A stretch of 64,000 nucleotides of DNA from Yponomeuta sedellus. Lineage: Eukaryota > Arthropoda > Insecta > Lepidoptera > Yponomeutidae. Made by a program: the position numbers and the translations under genes. Location of the stretch: positions 2,387,001-2,451,000 of the forward strand of contig OW203722.1 of the NCBI GenBank assembly GCA_934045075.1, written 5' to 3'. The notes under the pieces are model-generated. The model saw nothing but the letters and a program-made list of their open reading frames with translations. It did not search any database and was not told the origin of the DNA. Below are positions 50,633 through 60,165 of this stretch, piece after piece. How positions within the stretch are numbered: position 1 is the first letter of the stretch; the number at the start of each line of letters is the position of its first letter.

Positions 50633-52666
50633 ATGAATAGCGTTCTACCTCACAATCCAATTGAGAAGCTTTTTCATAATTTGACGTGGTATCAAATATA
50701 TTTATTTCTTATAGTGTTTTCCAGTATGATTCCAGTGACTTGGCACACGCTGAGTTTGATATTTCTCTTCCCACCGATGGAATATGAGTGCAATGTTCCT
50801 TATCTCCACAAAAACCTTTGTCCGTGCAAAAATGTCCTCTGGAACAGAACAGTTTTCTCTGAGACGATTCAGACCAAATTCAATATTTACTGCGAAACGA
50901 AATGGCTGATTAGCTTGTGTGAATGTATATTCTATATTGGATTATTGGTTGGTGCCTTTATATTTGGATGTCTGTCCGACAGGTAAGTTTATATCAATTA
51001 AGTGAAAACAATTATATGCTATTCTTCATTTCAAAAATTGTGACCACAGGACAGAAAACCAAAATGTTTTTATTAAGGAGTATGTAATATTTTTAATGAC
51101 CCATGATGTTTACAGATACGGATAATCACGATCGTTTATTAGTTAAAATGAATCCTCGAAGTTTCGGTAAAGTTGCAATTGATATGGTCTCTGATATTTT
51201 ACTAAAAAAACCCGCGTGGTTACACCTGTTCAATGTATATGTTTTTTTCTGTGGTATAACTTTACTAAGGATACTGTTTTCCAGATACTAAAACTGTCTT
51301 TCTAGAAATGGCAGTATAATTACACTTGTGCTGAGTAATTTTCAGTCATTTTCCGTTTTTCTTCAAGGTATGGACGCCTGTCAATGTACTCGATGTCATG
51401 TCTCATCCTGGGCGTATCGGGTTGTACTGCCAGTTTCATGCCGACCATGGCACCCTTCATCTTCGCAAGATTCTTTGAAGGCGTCGGAAATGGGGGGGCA
51501 ATCGTAACCTCTTACGTACTTTGCATAGAATACAGCGGACGACATCATAAAGAAATGATCACAGCTTTTTATAACGTCCCGTTCAATATAGGACATATAA
51601 CGTTGGCAGGGTTATCCTATCTGGTGAGAGATTGTGATGACTTGCAACTGATTATGTCGGTGCCAATGTTTGTGTACGCATGTTCAAGATGGTATTTGAT
51701 GGAATCACCAAAATGGTTGATGGATAATGATGATATTGATGAAGCGGCAGCAGTGATGGAAAAGTTTTGCAACTTGTTAGTACTACGTTTATTTATAACT
51801 ACAAAATAAAATATCTTTCACATGCATGGAATGACCAAGCATTGATGACATAGGTTAAATCAATATCGAAATGCTGTTTTTCGTATAAATAGTTACTTAT
51901 TATTTTTAATCAAACTAAAAAATTACCTACTTTCAGCAACGGTACTTCCTATGAAAACATCAAAGAAGAACTCATGACCTTTCACCAAGAACAGATAAAG
52001 AATAAGGTGCATACACATATGAAGTTCTGGAACATCTTTGAGCATAAGACACTCTGCATTAACTTGGGATGCATGTCTGCAATTTACTTCGTTTGTGGTC
52101 TGGGTTACTACGGCGTGTCTCAGTTTATTGGTCAAATGAGTGGTGATATACATTTGAACGTAGCTTTATCAGGTCTGTTTCTTATCCCGGGAACAGTAAC
52201 CGCGATATTTTTACTAAGAATTTTCCAAAGAAGACCTTTCCTCATGACCAGCAACTTTTTCTCAGGTTTGTTTATTATTTTATTAGCTTTTATCCCTCAG
52301 GAATTTAAGTGGCTACGTATTATTTTTGCCTGCCTGGCTAATTGTTTCTTTTTTCTTTCATTTATCATTTGTTTTCTGTATGGCTGTGAAATGTTTCCTA
52401 CAACAATAAGGAACTCGGTATTAGGTATTTTGTCTGTTTTGTCAAGAGTTGGACAGATCATTGCTCCTATTATAAACACTCAGTCCCAATTGGCGGCTTC
52501 ACTATTTTTTGGCATTGTGGCAATCGTTGGTGCTTTTCTGTGTTGGCCGCTGCCTGAAACGAAGGATGTAGAACTACCATCTTCTTTGGAGGAAACAGAA
52601 ATGCTCACACACCGACACAGCTCAAATGCCACTCAACCAGTACCGGATAATCCTGGCCCTTCCTAA
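50633..52666 (+). CDS. SLC22-like organic ion transporter (MFS), gene 2
   Basis: Exons 50633-50982, 51368-51775, 51937-52666 join to 495 codons. Intron positions and phases are the same as in gene 1, and exon 2 is the same length (408 bp), so the pair arose by tandem duplication. Features: N-terminal membrane segment, Cys-rich loop ending 'WNRTVFSETIQTKFNIYCET', 'FIFGCLSDRYGRLSMYS' (MFS loop 2-3 motif), 'ESPKW' after segment 6 and 'YYGVSQFIGQMSGDIHLNVA' early in exon 3. The tail is hydrophilic with two histidines. Introns are shorter than in gene 1 and carry no large insertion. Substrate unknown. AATAAA at 52681. Confidence 0.92.
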
Positions 52667-52680
52667 AACGTTGATTGAGA

Positions 52681-52686
52681 AATAAA
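52681..52686 (+). terminator. Polyadenylation signal, transporter gene 2
   Basis: AATAAA 15 bp after the stop codon. Confidence 0.6.
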
Positions 52687-52719
52687 ATTTTTATTCTTCA
52701 AGTATATTGTTTAATTTAT

Positions 52720-52885
52720 CTCTTTTTAGGTTTTTTGTCCCTTTTTGCTCGATTTTAATAATAGAAACAGGTAGACACTTGAAATATTCACAGAATATGT
52801 AGTTGTATATTCACTTCGAAAATAAATTAATAAATGGTACGAAGCACATGCGGGAGTCCGACTAGCACTTGGCCGGTTTTTCCCA
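52720..52885 (-). repeat. Dispersed lepidopteran repeat
   Basis: Complement of 35236-35400: 'GGAGTCCGACTAGCACTTGG' at the right end and 'TGAAATATTCACAGAATATG' inside. Confidence 0.65.
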
Positions 52886-53391
52886 TTTAGATACAGAGTT
52901 TAATTAGGCAACTTTTTAAAAGTCTCAAGATTATTTATACCAAATAAAAGTTTAATTTCAGTAAAACATATCTTCAATGTTAAAGCTACTTTCTCTCATA
53001 GTGGCATAGCCTCGGGACACCCTGCATCCTGTACAGCAAGCAGCATAAACGGCATTCACAGCATCCACATTCACCTACAGGATATGAACTTGCGGCGTAC
53101 TCTATTCCACGCAGGAAATGGGATAGCAAAGTTAGCCGAAACTTTTAGCAAACATTATTAGTGCATGCCTTGGGCACAGGATGCCTGAAAATTACTTCGC
53201 AACTTCACTGACCATAAGCGCTTTTACACTGAGTCAATACGACACCGATATAAAATATTGACGAATCTTTTATCTGAAGGCTTTTCTATTGTACCTGAAG
53301 GTTATACTCTTTATTTGAAAGGGTTATGTACAAAAAACCGACTATGTCACTATTATATGAACAGACAAAACTCAGAGCACAGATTTTGATC
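52886..53391. other. No recognisable feature
   Basis: Spacer between the transporter pair and the piggyBac-like element. No gene supported. Confidence 0.4.
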
Positions 53392-53395
53392 TTAA

Positions 53396-54672
53396 CCCTT
53401 AGCTGTAGTGGTGAAAAAATATCACGGTTCTATAGTGGTGGGTCCATTGGACCCTGCAATTTTCAAATGTATGTGAAACAAAGCTTGAAAGTTGATTACT
53501 TATTTTTTCTTTAATTATATCTATAAACGTTTATAATTAACACAATGTTTCATATAAACATCAATAGGAACATATTTTTCTAAGGTGATTGGCACTTAGA
53601 AGAATCAGTCTCTTTTTCGTTAGTCACAACAGCGTTACAAAAAATATTAATTAAAATTAGGAAAAACAATGAAAAAATTCAATTCTTCACTTTATAAAAC
53701 GTTATCATATGTTTTTTTCTGAAAATAGTAAAAATAAAATAGCAACAAAATAACCTCATATTAAAAAAAAGACAGTCTTCCAACATCGACACTTCAAAGG
53801 CAAGAATTGCACAGAGTTTTTGCACAAGTCATGCAGATAGGCTTCTGATACTTGACACACAGATGTGGCTCTGTTTTGGCTCTCTTGGCAGGAGGGCATG
53901 AACTACACCTTTTCCTCTTATTCCTGTCCAATCGTACAGTCTCCCCAGTTTCTGGTGCTGATGGAGCGAGTTTCAAAACAGAGGCAATACGAATTCTAAG
54001 TTATGTACTTAATCTTTAATTAAGACACCTTTCTTTCATGTAAGTTTCACACAGTGACTTTGATAAACCTTCCAAAAAGTTCAAACGCTAAATAAGTTAA
54101 TTTTTGTGCTTTTTGGTGGCTCTGCTGGATGATGCGAACTGTTATGTCCGGTTCCCCGCCTCACCTATATTTTGTCATTCTCAGCACTAATGAGCAAATA
54201 AAAGCGTTTTTCCGCGCACATCGCGCAACAGTCACAGCAGTCACAACAGTCACAGCAGTCACAGTAGTCAAGAGCAGTCATGCATAGTCTTTAACATCAG
54301 TAATTAGACTTAGTATCAAGATGTAGTCCGTTTTAGTAACTCTGTTCCCAAATTATTTTTAACGTGTTTCGGTGCCATCAATAAACTGCAAATGTGTACG
54401 TGGTGATGTGATTTTCAACCCCCGGAGCCTGCGCTGCCTAACAGAACGTAAAAAATTAGTAACGTAGCTTTAGTGGTGTGTCCAATGGACCTAGGTAAAA
54501 GCCAGTACTTACTTTTCCAGCAGCAAGCACAGCACGTCCGTTCTACATAATGCGCCTCGGCTTACTAATGGAAGTTACTAAGACGCGGAGGGACCTTCAT
54601 CACTCCTATCGTTTTCTACGCCTAGTGGAAAATGTTGCCTGGGTCCAACGGACCCACAACTATAGTTAAGGG
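53396..54672 (-). mobile_element. Defective piggyBac-like element
   Basis: TTAA duplicates at 53392-53395 and 54673-54676. Ends CCCTTAGCTGTAG and (complement) CCCTTAACTATAG, followed on each side by a GGTCC-TTGGACC-type palindrome (GGGTCCATTGGACCC near 53440; GGGTCCAACGGACCC near 54640). 1277 bp, too short for a complete transposase. A short GTCACAGCA tandem run lies at about 54230-54280. Confidence 0.88.
53794..53976 (-). pseudogene. piggyBac transposase C-terminal fragment
   Basis: Sixty codons with a Cys pattern 'RCSSCPPAKRAKTEPHLC' then 'CMTCAKTLCNSCL', the C-terminal Cys-rich (zinc-binding) region of piggyBac-family transposases. The catalytic DDD domain is absent, so it cannot act alone. 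Confidence 0.75.
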
Positions 54673-55007
54673 TTAATATTACTAATATAACATGTTACTT
54701 TAAATTAAACTTACATATTAATTATAACATACTACTAAATCTAGCAGAAATACCAAATTTGGCAACTTTGAAAAGCATTTTGGCTTCATCAGAGGGAGAG
54801 GAAGCCAAAAAACTATTACAGACGTCCATTGCATAAAAAACGTATTTTCAAAGATTTCTCTTCTAACTGCTTTATTCCGGATACATTTCACAACCTAGCA
54901 AACAGTGCGTAGTGCCTCTTAATAGGTAACTGTATCTAAAAAGAGTGTATAATTATGTTTCATGTACCATAAAATCCTATTTAATATTAGATATGTAAAG
55001 TTGGTGA

Positions 55008-55373
55008 GCAACGCTCGTGGCCTAGGCGAACCGAGTGATTGGAATCTATCACTTGAGATAAGCAACAACAGGCGCGGTCAGGTACTGGATGGGAGACCGT
55101 CCCGTGACTGCCGCTAGTGGCAGTTTTCCGAGCGCTTCCGTGCTTCGCAAGGCACGTTAAGCCGTTGGTGCCGGCTGTAATGTAATGGCTGTCGTTAAGC
55201 CATGTCAGAGGCCTTATGGGCGGCTTGATAACTTCTGACAGTAAGGCCCGCCACTGTCTTACAATCCTCCACCAACCCGGACTTGGCCCCTGTGGCGGAG
55301 TATGGCCTACCTTTTCTGCGATGCAGGAAGAGATCCGTACCCCAGCAGTGGGGACATACAAGGGTCGATAACG
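55008..55373 (+). repeat. SINE family C, full length, 5S-rRNA-like head
   Basis: Flanked by 10-bp duplications AAGTTGGTGA (54998-55007, 55374-55383). The head contains 'GATAAGCAACAACAGGCGCG' and GGTACTGGATGGGAGACCG, matching the order and spacing of the 5S rRNA 3' half and its internal promoter boxes. The body is the block common to all family C copies. The tail is GGGTCGATAACG. Confidence 0.88.
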
Positions 55374-55399
55374 AAGTTGGTGAAGATTTTTGTTACTCA

Positions 55400-56105
55400 A
55401 TCACGCAATAATGGCTGAACGTGAACTAAATACTTATAGACAAACATCTGAATGGACACATAGGATACTTGATATTATATCCAGGTAATGCGCTCGTATG
55501 GGATGATAATAAATAACTGTTACTATGGCTGTTACTGTAACCTTGTTTTTAGCCAACATCTAAGATTAACGAGAATCATATAAACGGATTCTGTGGTGGT
55601 GTGGGGGTACAAATTTTGCCGGAGCAGTTAGCATAACAATAATAAATTGAAATAATCTTGTTCTCATGTCTAAACATCTTATTCAGGGAATCGTGAATTA
55701 AAAATCTAGCCCTTGCTTGCACATTTTGAAAAACTAAACAAGAGCTCTTACTGCTTGATATGAGCTGTTTTCGATTGATCGGGTTTACCAATCTCATTTA
55801 CAATTACAGAGGTCATAAGACTCTTGTTTGCGTGATATCATCCAGCTGAGCAGTTCTCCACGTCATCGTGCTATCTCGGGACTGTGAAAGCTCTTAACAA
55901 ATGGATAAAGTTAATAGATATAATCTCGCAACAGCGATTTACAAAACGGTAACGGAAGTTCTTTACTTCAAACCAACACAGGATAGATTTTTTAACTTTA
56001 GTAAGAAAGCATATAACAGAAAATTTCAGATGCTGTAAGCATCAGATGCTGTAAGCATGTGATGCTATCCAACATCAACATCATGGTATCCAACATCATG
56101 GTATG
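55400..56105. other. No recognisable feature
   Basis: A minus-strand open frame at 55576-55797 has no recognisable domain. Small direct repeats (CAGATGCTGTAAGCAT, GGTATCCAACATCAT) occur near 56030-56100. Confidence 0.4.
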
Positions 56106-56425
56106 CCTATAATGATATCAACCCTTTGCATGTCCCCACGGCTGGAGCACTTAAACTACTCCACCACGGGAGCCACGTCTGGGTTGGTGGAGGATTATAA
56201 GACAGTGGCGGGCCTTACCGTCAGAATTTATTATGTTGTCCATATAGACTTTGACATGCCCTAACGGCTGCCATTATATAACAGTCGGCAACAACTTCAC
56301 GAAAAAATTGCCACTACTACTAGTGGTAGTCACGGGATGGTCATACTTCCAGCACCTGACCGCGCCTGCTGTTGCCTAACTCAAGTGATTGATTCAAATC
56401 ACTCGGTTCAACTAGGCCACGAGCA
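56106..56425 (-). repeat. SINE family C with 5S-like head, minus strand
   Basis: Complement of the 55008-55373 element including the head (GCACCTGACCGCGCCTGCTG, about 56354). More diverged. Opposite orientation to its neighbour 700 bp away. Confidence 0.85.
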
Positions 56426-56800
56426 TAATGCCTATAATAGTTCAAGTAAAAGTTCTATATGAATATTTTTCCGGATGGGGGAGCTGTTTGCTGAAGTACA
56501 GATTCACGCCTAGTTTAGCAACAGATGCTACTATTTGCTTATTGAAAAATGTACCTAGCATGATTCCAATTCAAGAAACAACTTGTATGATGTTTCTGGA
56601 ATAAATAAATTATATTCTATTTTAGTAATAGTAACATTATTGTTGCGGTTCGTATGGTATCGGAGCCGTCTTGATCATAGTGAAAACGCCTTCGCTCGCT
56701 TTGTACTTCACCGGACGGGGCGGCCGACCATTCTGATGGCACTTAGCATAACATAGCGCGGCTCATAAACAAAGCAAAATGACCTTTGAATTGAGTACAA

Positions 56801-57037
56801 ATGGATACAGCTTCGTTTGAATTTTGTGGGCAAGTGGTCGCACAAAGATTGCTATTATTAGGATTGTGGGCAACTTTTGATGTATTTGACTGTATACTAT
56901 ATAAATCTTTGTCACATATCGTAAGCGAGTTTGGTAAAATTAAAATTTTCGAAAACGATACGAGCACACAATTAATAGGTGAAATATGGGATCGTGTTAC
57001 GGAGAAACATAAGGAACTTTCGAGAAAAAAGCTTTAA
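56801..57037 (+). CDS. Small single-exon ORF of unknown function
   Basis: 78 codons: 'MDTASFEFCGQVVAQRLLLL' with a hydrophobic stretch, then a polar part ending 'HKELSRKKL'. Codon use looks protein-like and differs from adjacent AT-rich sequence. Candidate polyadenylation signals (AATAAA, about 57140) lie 100 bp downstream. No domain recognised. It could be a small conserved protein, a processed copy, or a chance frame; a 74-codon frame overlaps it on the other strand. Confidence 0.42.
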   Translation: MDTASFEFCGQVVAQRLLLLGLWATFDVFDCILYKSLSHIVSEFGKIKIFENDTSTQLIGEIWDRVTEKHKELSRKKL

Positions 57038-57191
57038 GTGTATATAATTGTTTTGTTCGGACATCTTATATTTGTAAGTACATGTGAAGCGCGTGTGTAC
57101 AAACACATGGAAAAACAAATGTATACGTAAAAAAGCTTTAAATAAAGATGAAATAAAATAAAACGAATAAAAATTATTTTGATGGAATTGA

Positions 57192-57222
57192 ATTGATAGA
57201 TAGATAGATAGATAGATAGATA
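57192..57222. repeat. GATA microsatellite
   Basis: About seven GATA units immediately upstream of the Penelope-like fragment. Confidence 0.9.
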
Positions 57223-57285
57223 AAGAACACTTTATTGCACATAAAAAGATATAGCAAAAGCACTTTTGCTTTATTACCTACTAGT

Positions 57286-58131
57286 GGAATAACGGCTTTC
57301 TTAGACCACCTTAACTCTATAAACAACAAGATCCAGTTTACAATGGAGTAAGAAGCAGATTGTTCTTTAGCTTTCTTAGATGTTTTAGTCATCAGGAATC
57401 CAAATGGAACCTTAGGACATACAGTTTATAGGAAAAAGACCCACACTGATAGGTACCTAAACGGTGAGTCTCACCATCACCCGTGTCAGTTGTCTACCGT
57501 TGGAAAATCTCTGTTACAGAGGGCACACCGAATCTGCGACAAGGACCATCTACCTGCGGAACTCCAGCATGTCAAACGAGTACTTCGTGCAAACAAGCTG
57601 CAAGTTCCACGTGTCCGTCGCGGAGGACGTGTCAAACCGGACACAGTCGAGCGAGTTCCAGCCTACCTGCCTTTCGTGAGAGGAGTGACTGACAAAATTG
57701 GGAGTATTTTGAAACGCGCCTCAATCAGAACCATCTACCAGCCGCCAAGAAAGACACACCAATTCATGCAAAGTGTCAAGCACAGGATTCCCTTACAAGA
57801 GGCAGGAGTATACAAGCTTGACTGTGAATGTGGTTCCTCGTACATTGGTCAAACGAAGCGTACCATAGCTGAGCGGGTGAAGGAACATATCGCTGATGTG
57901 AAACATAAGCGCTCTGGTAGATCTGCAGTCAGCGAGCATACACTTAGCGGTACCAACCACTTTATACATTTCGATAAAGTTAAAGTTCTAGCCCGAGAAG
58001 ACCGTTTCTTCCCCAGAATGATACGTGAGGCAATAGAGATCCGCCGGCATCCAAATTTTAATAGAGATCGTGGTTGGAACATACCGGTAGCATGGGAACC
58101 AGTGCTTAAGTGCATGAGACCCCCTTGCTAG
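57286..58131 (+). pseudogene. Penelope-like element, RT C-terminus plus GIY-YIG nuclease
   Basis: The frame starts inside the reverse transcriptase ('FLDHLNSINNKIQFTME'), meets an in-frame TAA near 57349, then continues 'LAFLDVLVIRNPNGTLGHTV' to the end of the ORF at 58131. The C-terminal domain has 'GVYKLDCECGSSYIGQTKR' with later 'RVKEHI', the GIY-YIG endonuclease pattern of Penelope-like elements, which nicks DNA for target-primed reverse transcription. The element is 5'-truncated with at least one stop codon, so inactive. There is no ATG at the usual position. Confidence 0.85.
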
Positions 58132-58480
58132 AAGTGTGACTTTATCTTTAAGTTCATATAAAGTAATTAGTTTATAAATTTAATTTTAACTTCAATTACT
58201 AATAATCAATATTGTTGACTTTATATAAAAAATAAATGGTTTGTCTATTTTGGAACGTAACTTCATAATTAACTTTTGTAATTTTTGCCGAGGGTAGTAA
58301 ACTAACCGTTAATGCTTTCTAAAAGACACCTGTCACCTCAATCATCCGGGACCACGGCACCTGTAAAAGTGCCGAAACGTTGGAAAATTGTAAAAATGTA
58401 ATAAACAAGCATAAATCCGTATAAAAACAGTTTTAATTATGTCTACTGCTCGTGTCCTTCCCCCCGGACCACCATCAGGT
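58132..58480 (+). repeat. Probable 3' region of the Penelope-like element
   Basis: 'GTGCCGAAACGTTGG' with a preceding GGCAC forms a small hairpin next to GAAACGT, similar to the terminal segment seen at about 25300-25350. The exact end was not fixed. Confidence 0.45.
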
Positions 58481-58931
58481 GCAAACGTGTCCACTGTCTG
58501 CGTCAGTTTAATTTAAAATCATTTAAAAGTTTTAAAATAAATTTGCAAAATAAATCCGTACAAAATAATAGGCGTGCATAAAGTTGAAGACGTTACGTGC
58601 CAGATTATTTGCGCCTGATACTTTACGGCGCGGCTAGCCATCGGATTCCGCGACAAAAGACTCCAGCGCAGTGATCAACGAATCCGGCTCGTCCGCGACG
58701 GCAACCATCTTGAAACAGCAACGAATCCACGCCCAAGTGCTTTGAGATTGGACCTACCCCACTACTGGACCCGCCTACTGATAACGTGAGTCCATCCACA
58801 TCACCAATCAATACGATTATCCCAATTTGCCTACTGTTGTTGTCGCCGTGCATAGTGGGACGGAACGACAGCCATAATTAAATAGCCCCGTCGTAAGTCG
58901 AATCACTTTAAACTTCTTACACCTTAATACA

Positions 58932-59810
58932 ATGGATACCCCGAACGAAAAATTTGCCTCGGACTCGAGTATTAACACCGCAGGAAATGACAAGACGCCT
59001 CCAACCTTTGTTTATCACCGTGCGAAGAGAAGTAGAGATGAGCTGGATGATTCGATCTCTTCGAATTTAAACGCCTTTAAGGAAGAAATAAGAAAAATGA
59101 TGACAGCTCAAGAAAATCAATTGAAGCAATTGACTGCAGCCATGAAAGAAATTCAACAGTCAAATAGCGACATCCAGCACTCTCTTTCTTTCTTAACAAC
59201 TCAAAACGAAGAATTTAGACAGAAAATTTGCCTTTTGGAAAATCAAGCGAAAGAAGATAAAAAACAAATAACTATTTTAGAGAGTAAAATTGAGGATTTG
59301 CAAAAGGAAAATCGCAAGGCGAGCTTTGAGATAAAAAATGTACCTAAACGGCCAAATGAAACTAAAGAGCACCTCATTGAAATGGTTTTGTGCCTCTCAC
59401 AGAATATTGATTGCAAAATGAACAAGGCTGACATTAAAGACATTTATAGAGTGCGCGGAAAAACTGCGGAAAAACAAAACACTCCGATTGTAGTGGAAAC
59501 TGGCTCCACAATGCTCAAGGTAGAATTTCTTAGAATGGGGAAATCTTTTAATGTCAAACACAAATCAAAGCTCTGTGGAAGGCATCTAGGTCTGAAATCG
59601 CAAGAGGACAATCCTGTTTTTCTCTCCGAACACCTTACTGCTAAAGGATCTCGCTTACACTACCTAGCTAGAGACCTGGCCAAATCGAAGAGTTACAAAT
59701 TTTGTTGGACAGCTTACGGAAAAGTTTACCTACGAAAGAATGACAGCTCACCTTATATAACTGTAAAAAGTGAAGAACAAGTACATAAGCTATTACAGCT
59801 AAAAGAATGA
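58932..59810 (+). CDS. LINE ORF1 protein, coiled coil plus FP-like domain
   Basis: 292 codons. Residues about 40-135 are charged and heptad-like ('QKICLLENQAKEDKKQITIL'), a coiled coil for oligomerisation. Residues about 140-290 ('ASFEIKNVPKRPNETKEHLI', 'DIYRVRGK', 'HLTAKGSRLHYLARDL') resemble the baculovirus FP (few polyhedra) protein domain shared with lepidopteran LINE ORF1 proteins. The predicted role is RNA binding in the retrotransposon particle. No zinc knuckle was seen. The first ATG after the 5' region was chosen. Confidence 0.8.
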   Translation: MDTPNEKFASDSSINTAGNDKTPPTFVYHRAKRSRDELDDSISSNLNAFKEEIRKMMTAQENQLKQLTAAMKEIQQSNSDIQHSLSFLTTQNEEFRQKICLLENQAKEDKKQITILESKIEDLQKENRKASFEIKNVPKRPNETKEHLIEMVLCLSQNIDCKMNKADIKDIYRVRGKTAEKQNTPIVVETGSTMLKVEFLRMGKSFNVKHKSKLCGRHLGLKSQEDNPVFLSEHLTAKGSRLHYLARDLAKSKSYKFCWTAYGKVYLRKNDSSPYITVKSEEQVHKLLQLKE

Positions 59811-60165
59811 CTATCCGCCATGTACTACGTCAAGCTAAAACTCGGTCACTTTAGACTCAGTTCGGCCAATAAGTATAAAGGTATCACGCCTAAATTTGTA
59901 ATATTTCTATATTTATCCATTAGTAAGAAATATTGTTATTTTTCAACTCAGCTAGACCAGTTAGAAATCTTGCACACACCACACACCTCAAAACAACATC
60001 AACAAACACACAATCACACAACCACAAACAACGCCACACTGAAACATAAACACAACACAAATAATACAAAATTAAACTACAATTTGTGCAGCTCGTTTGA
60101 CTGTAAAGATTTATATGTTCCTCTATTCTATGTAGAGACAGCAGATAAACAAAAATCCCTTAAAT

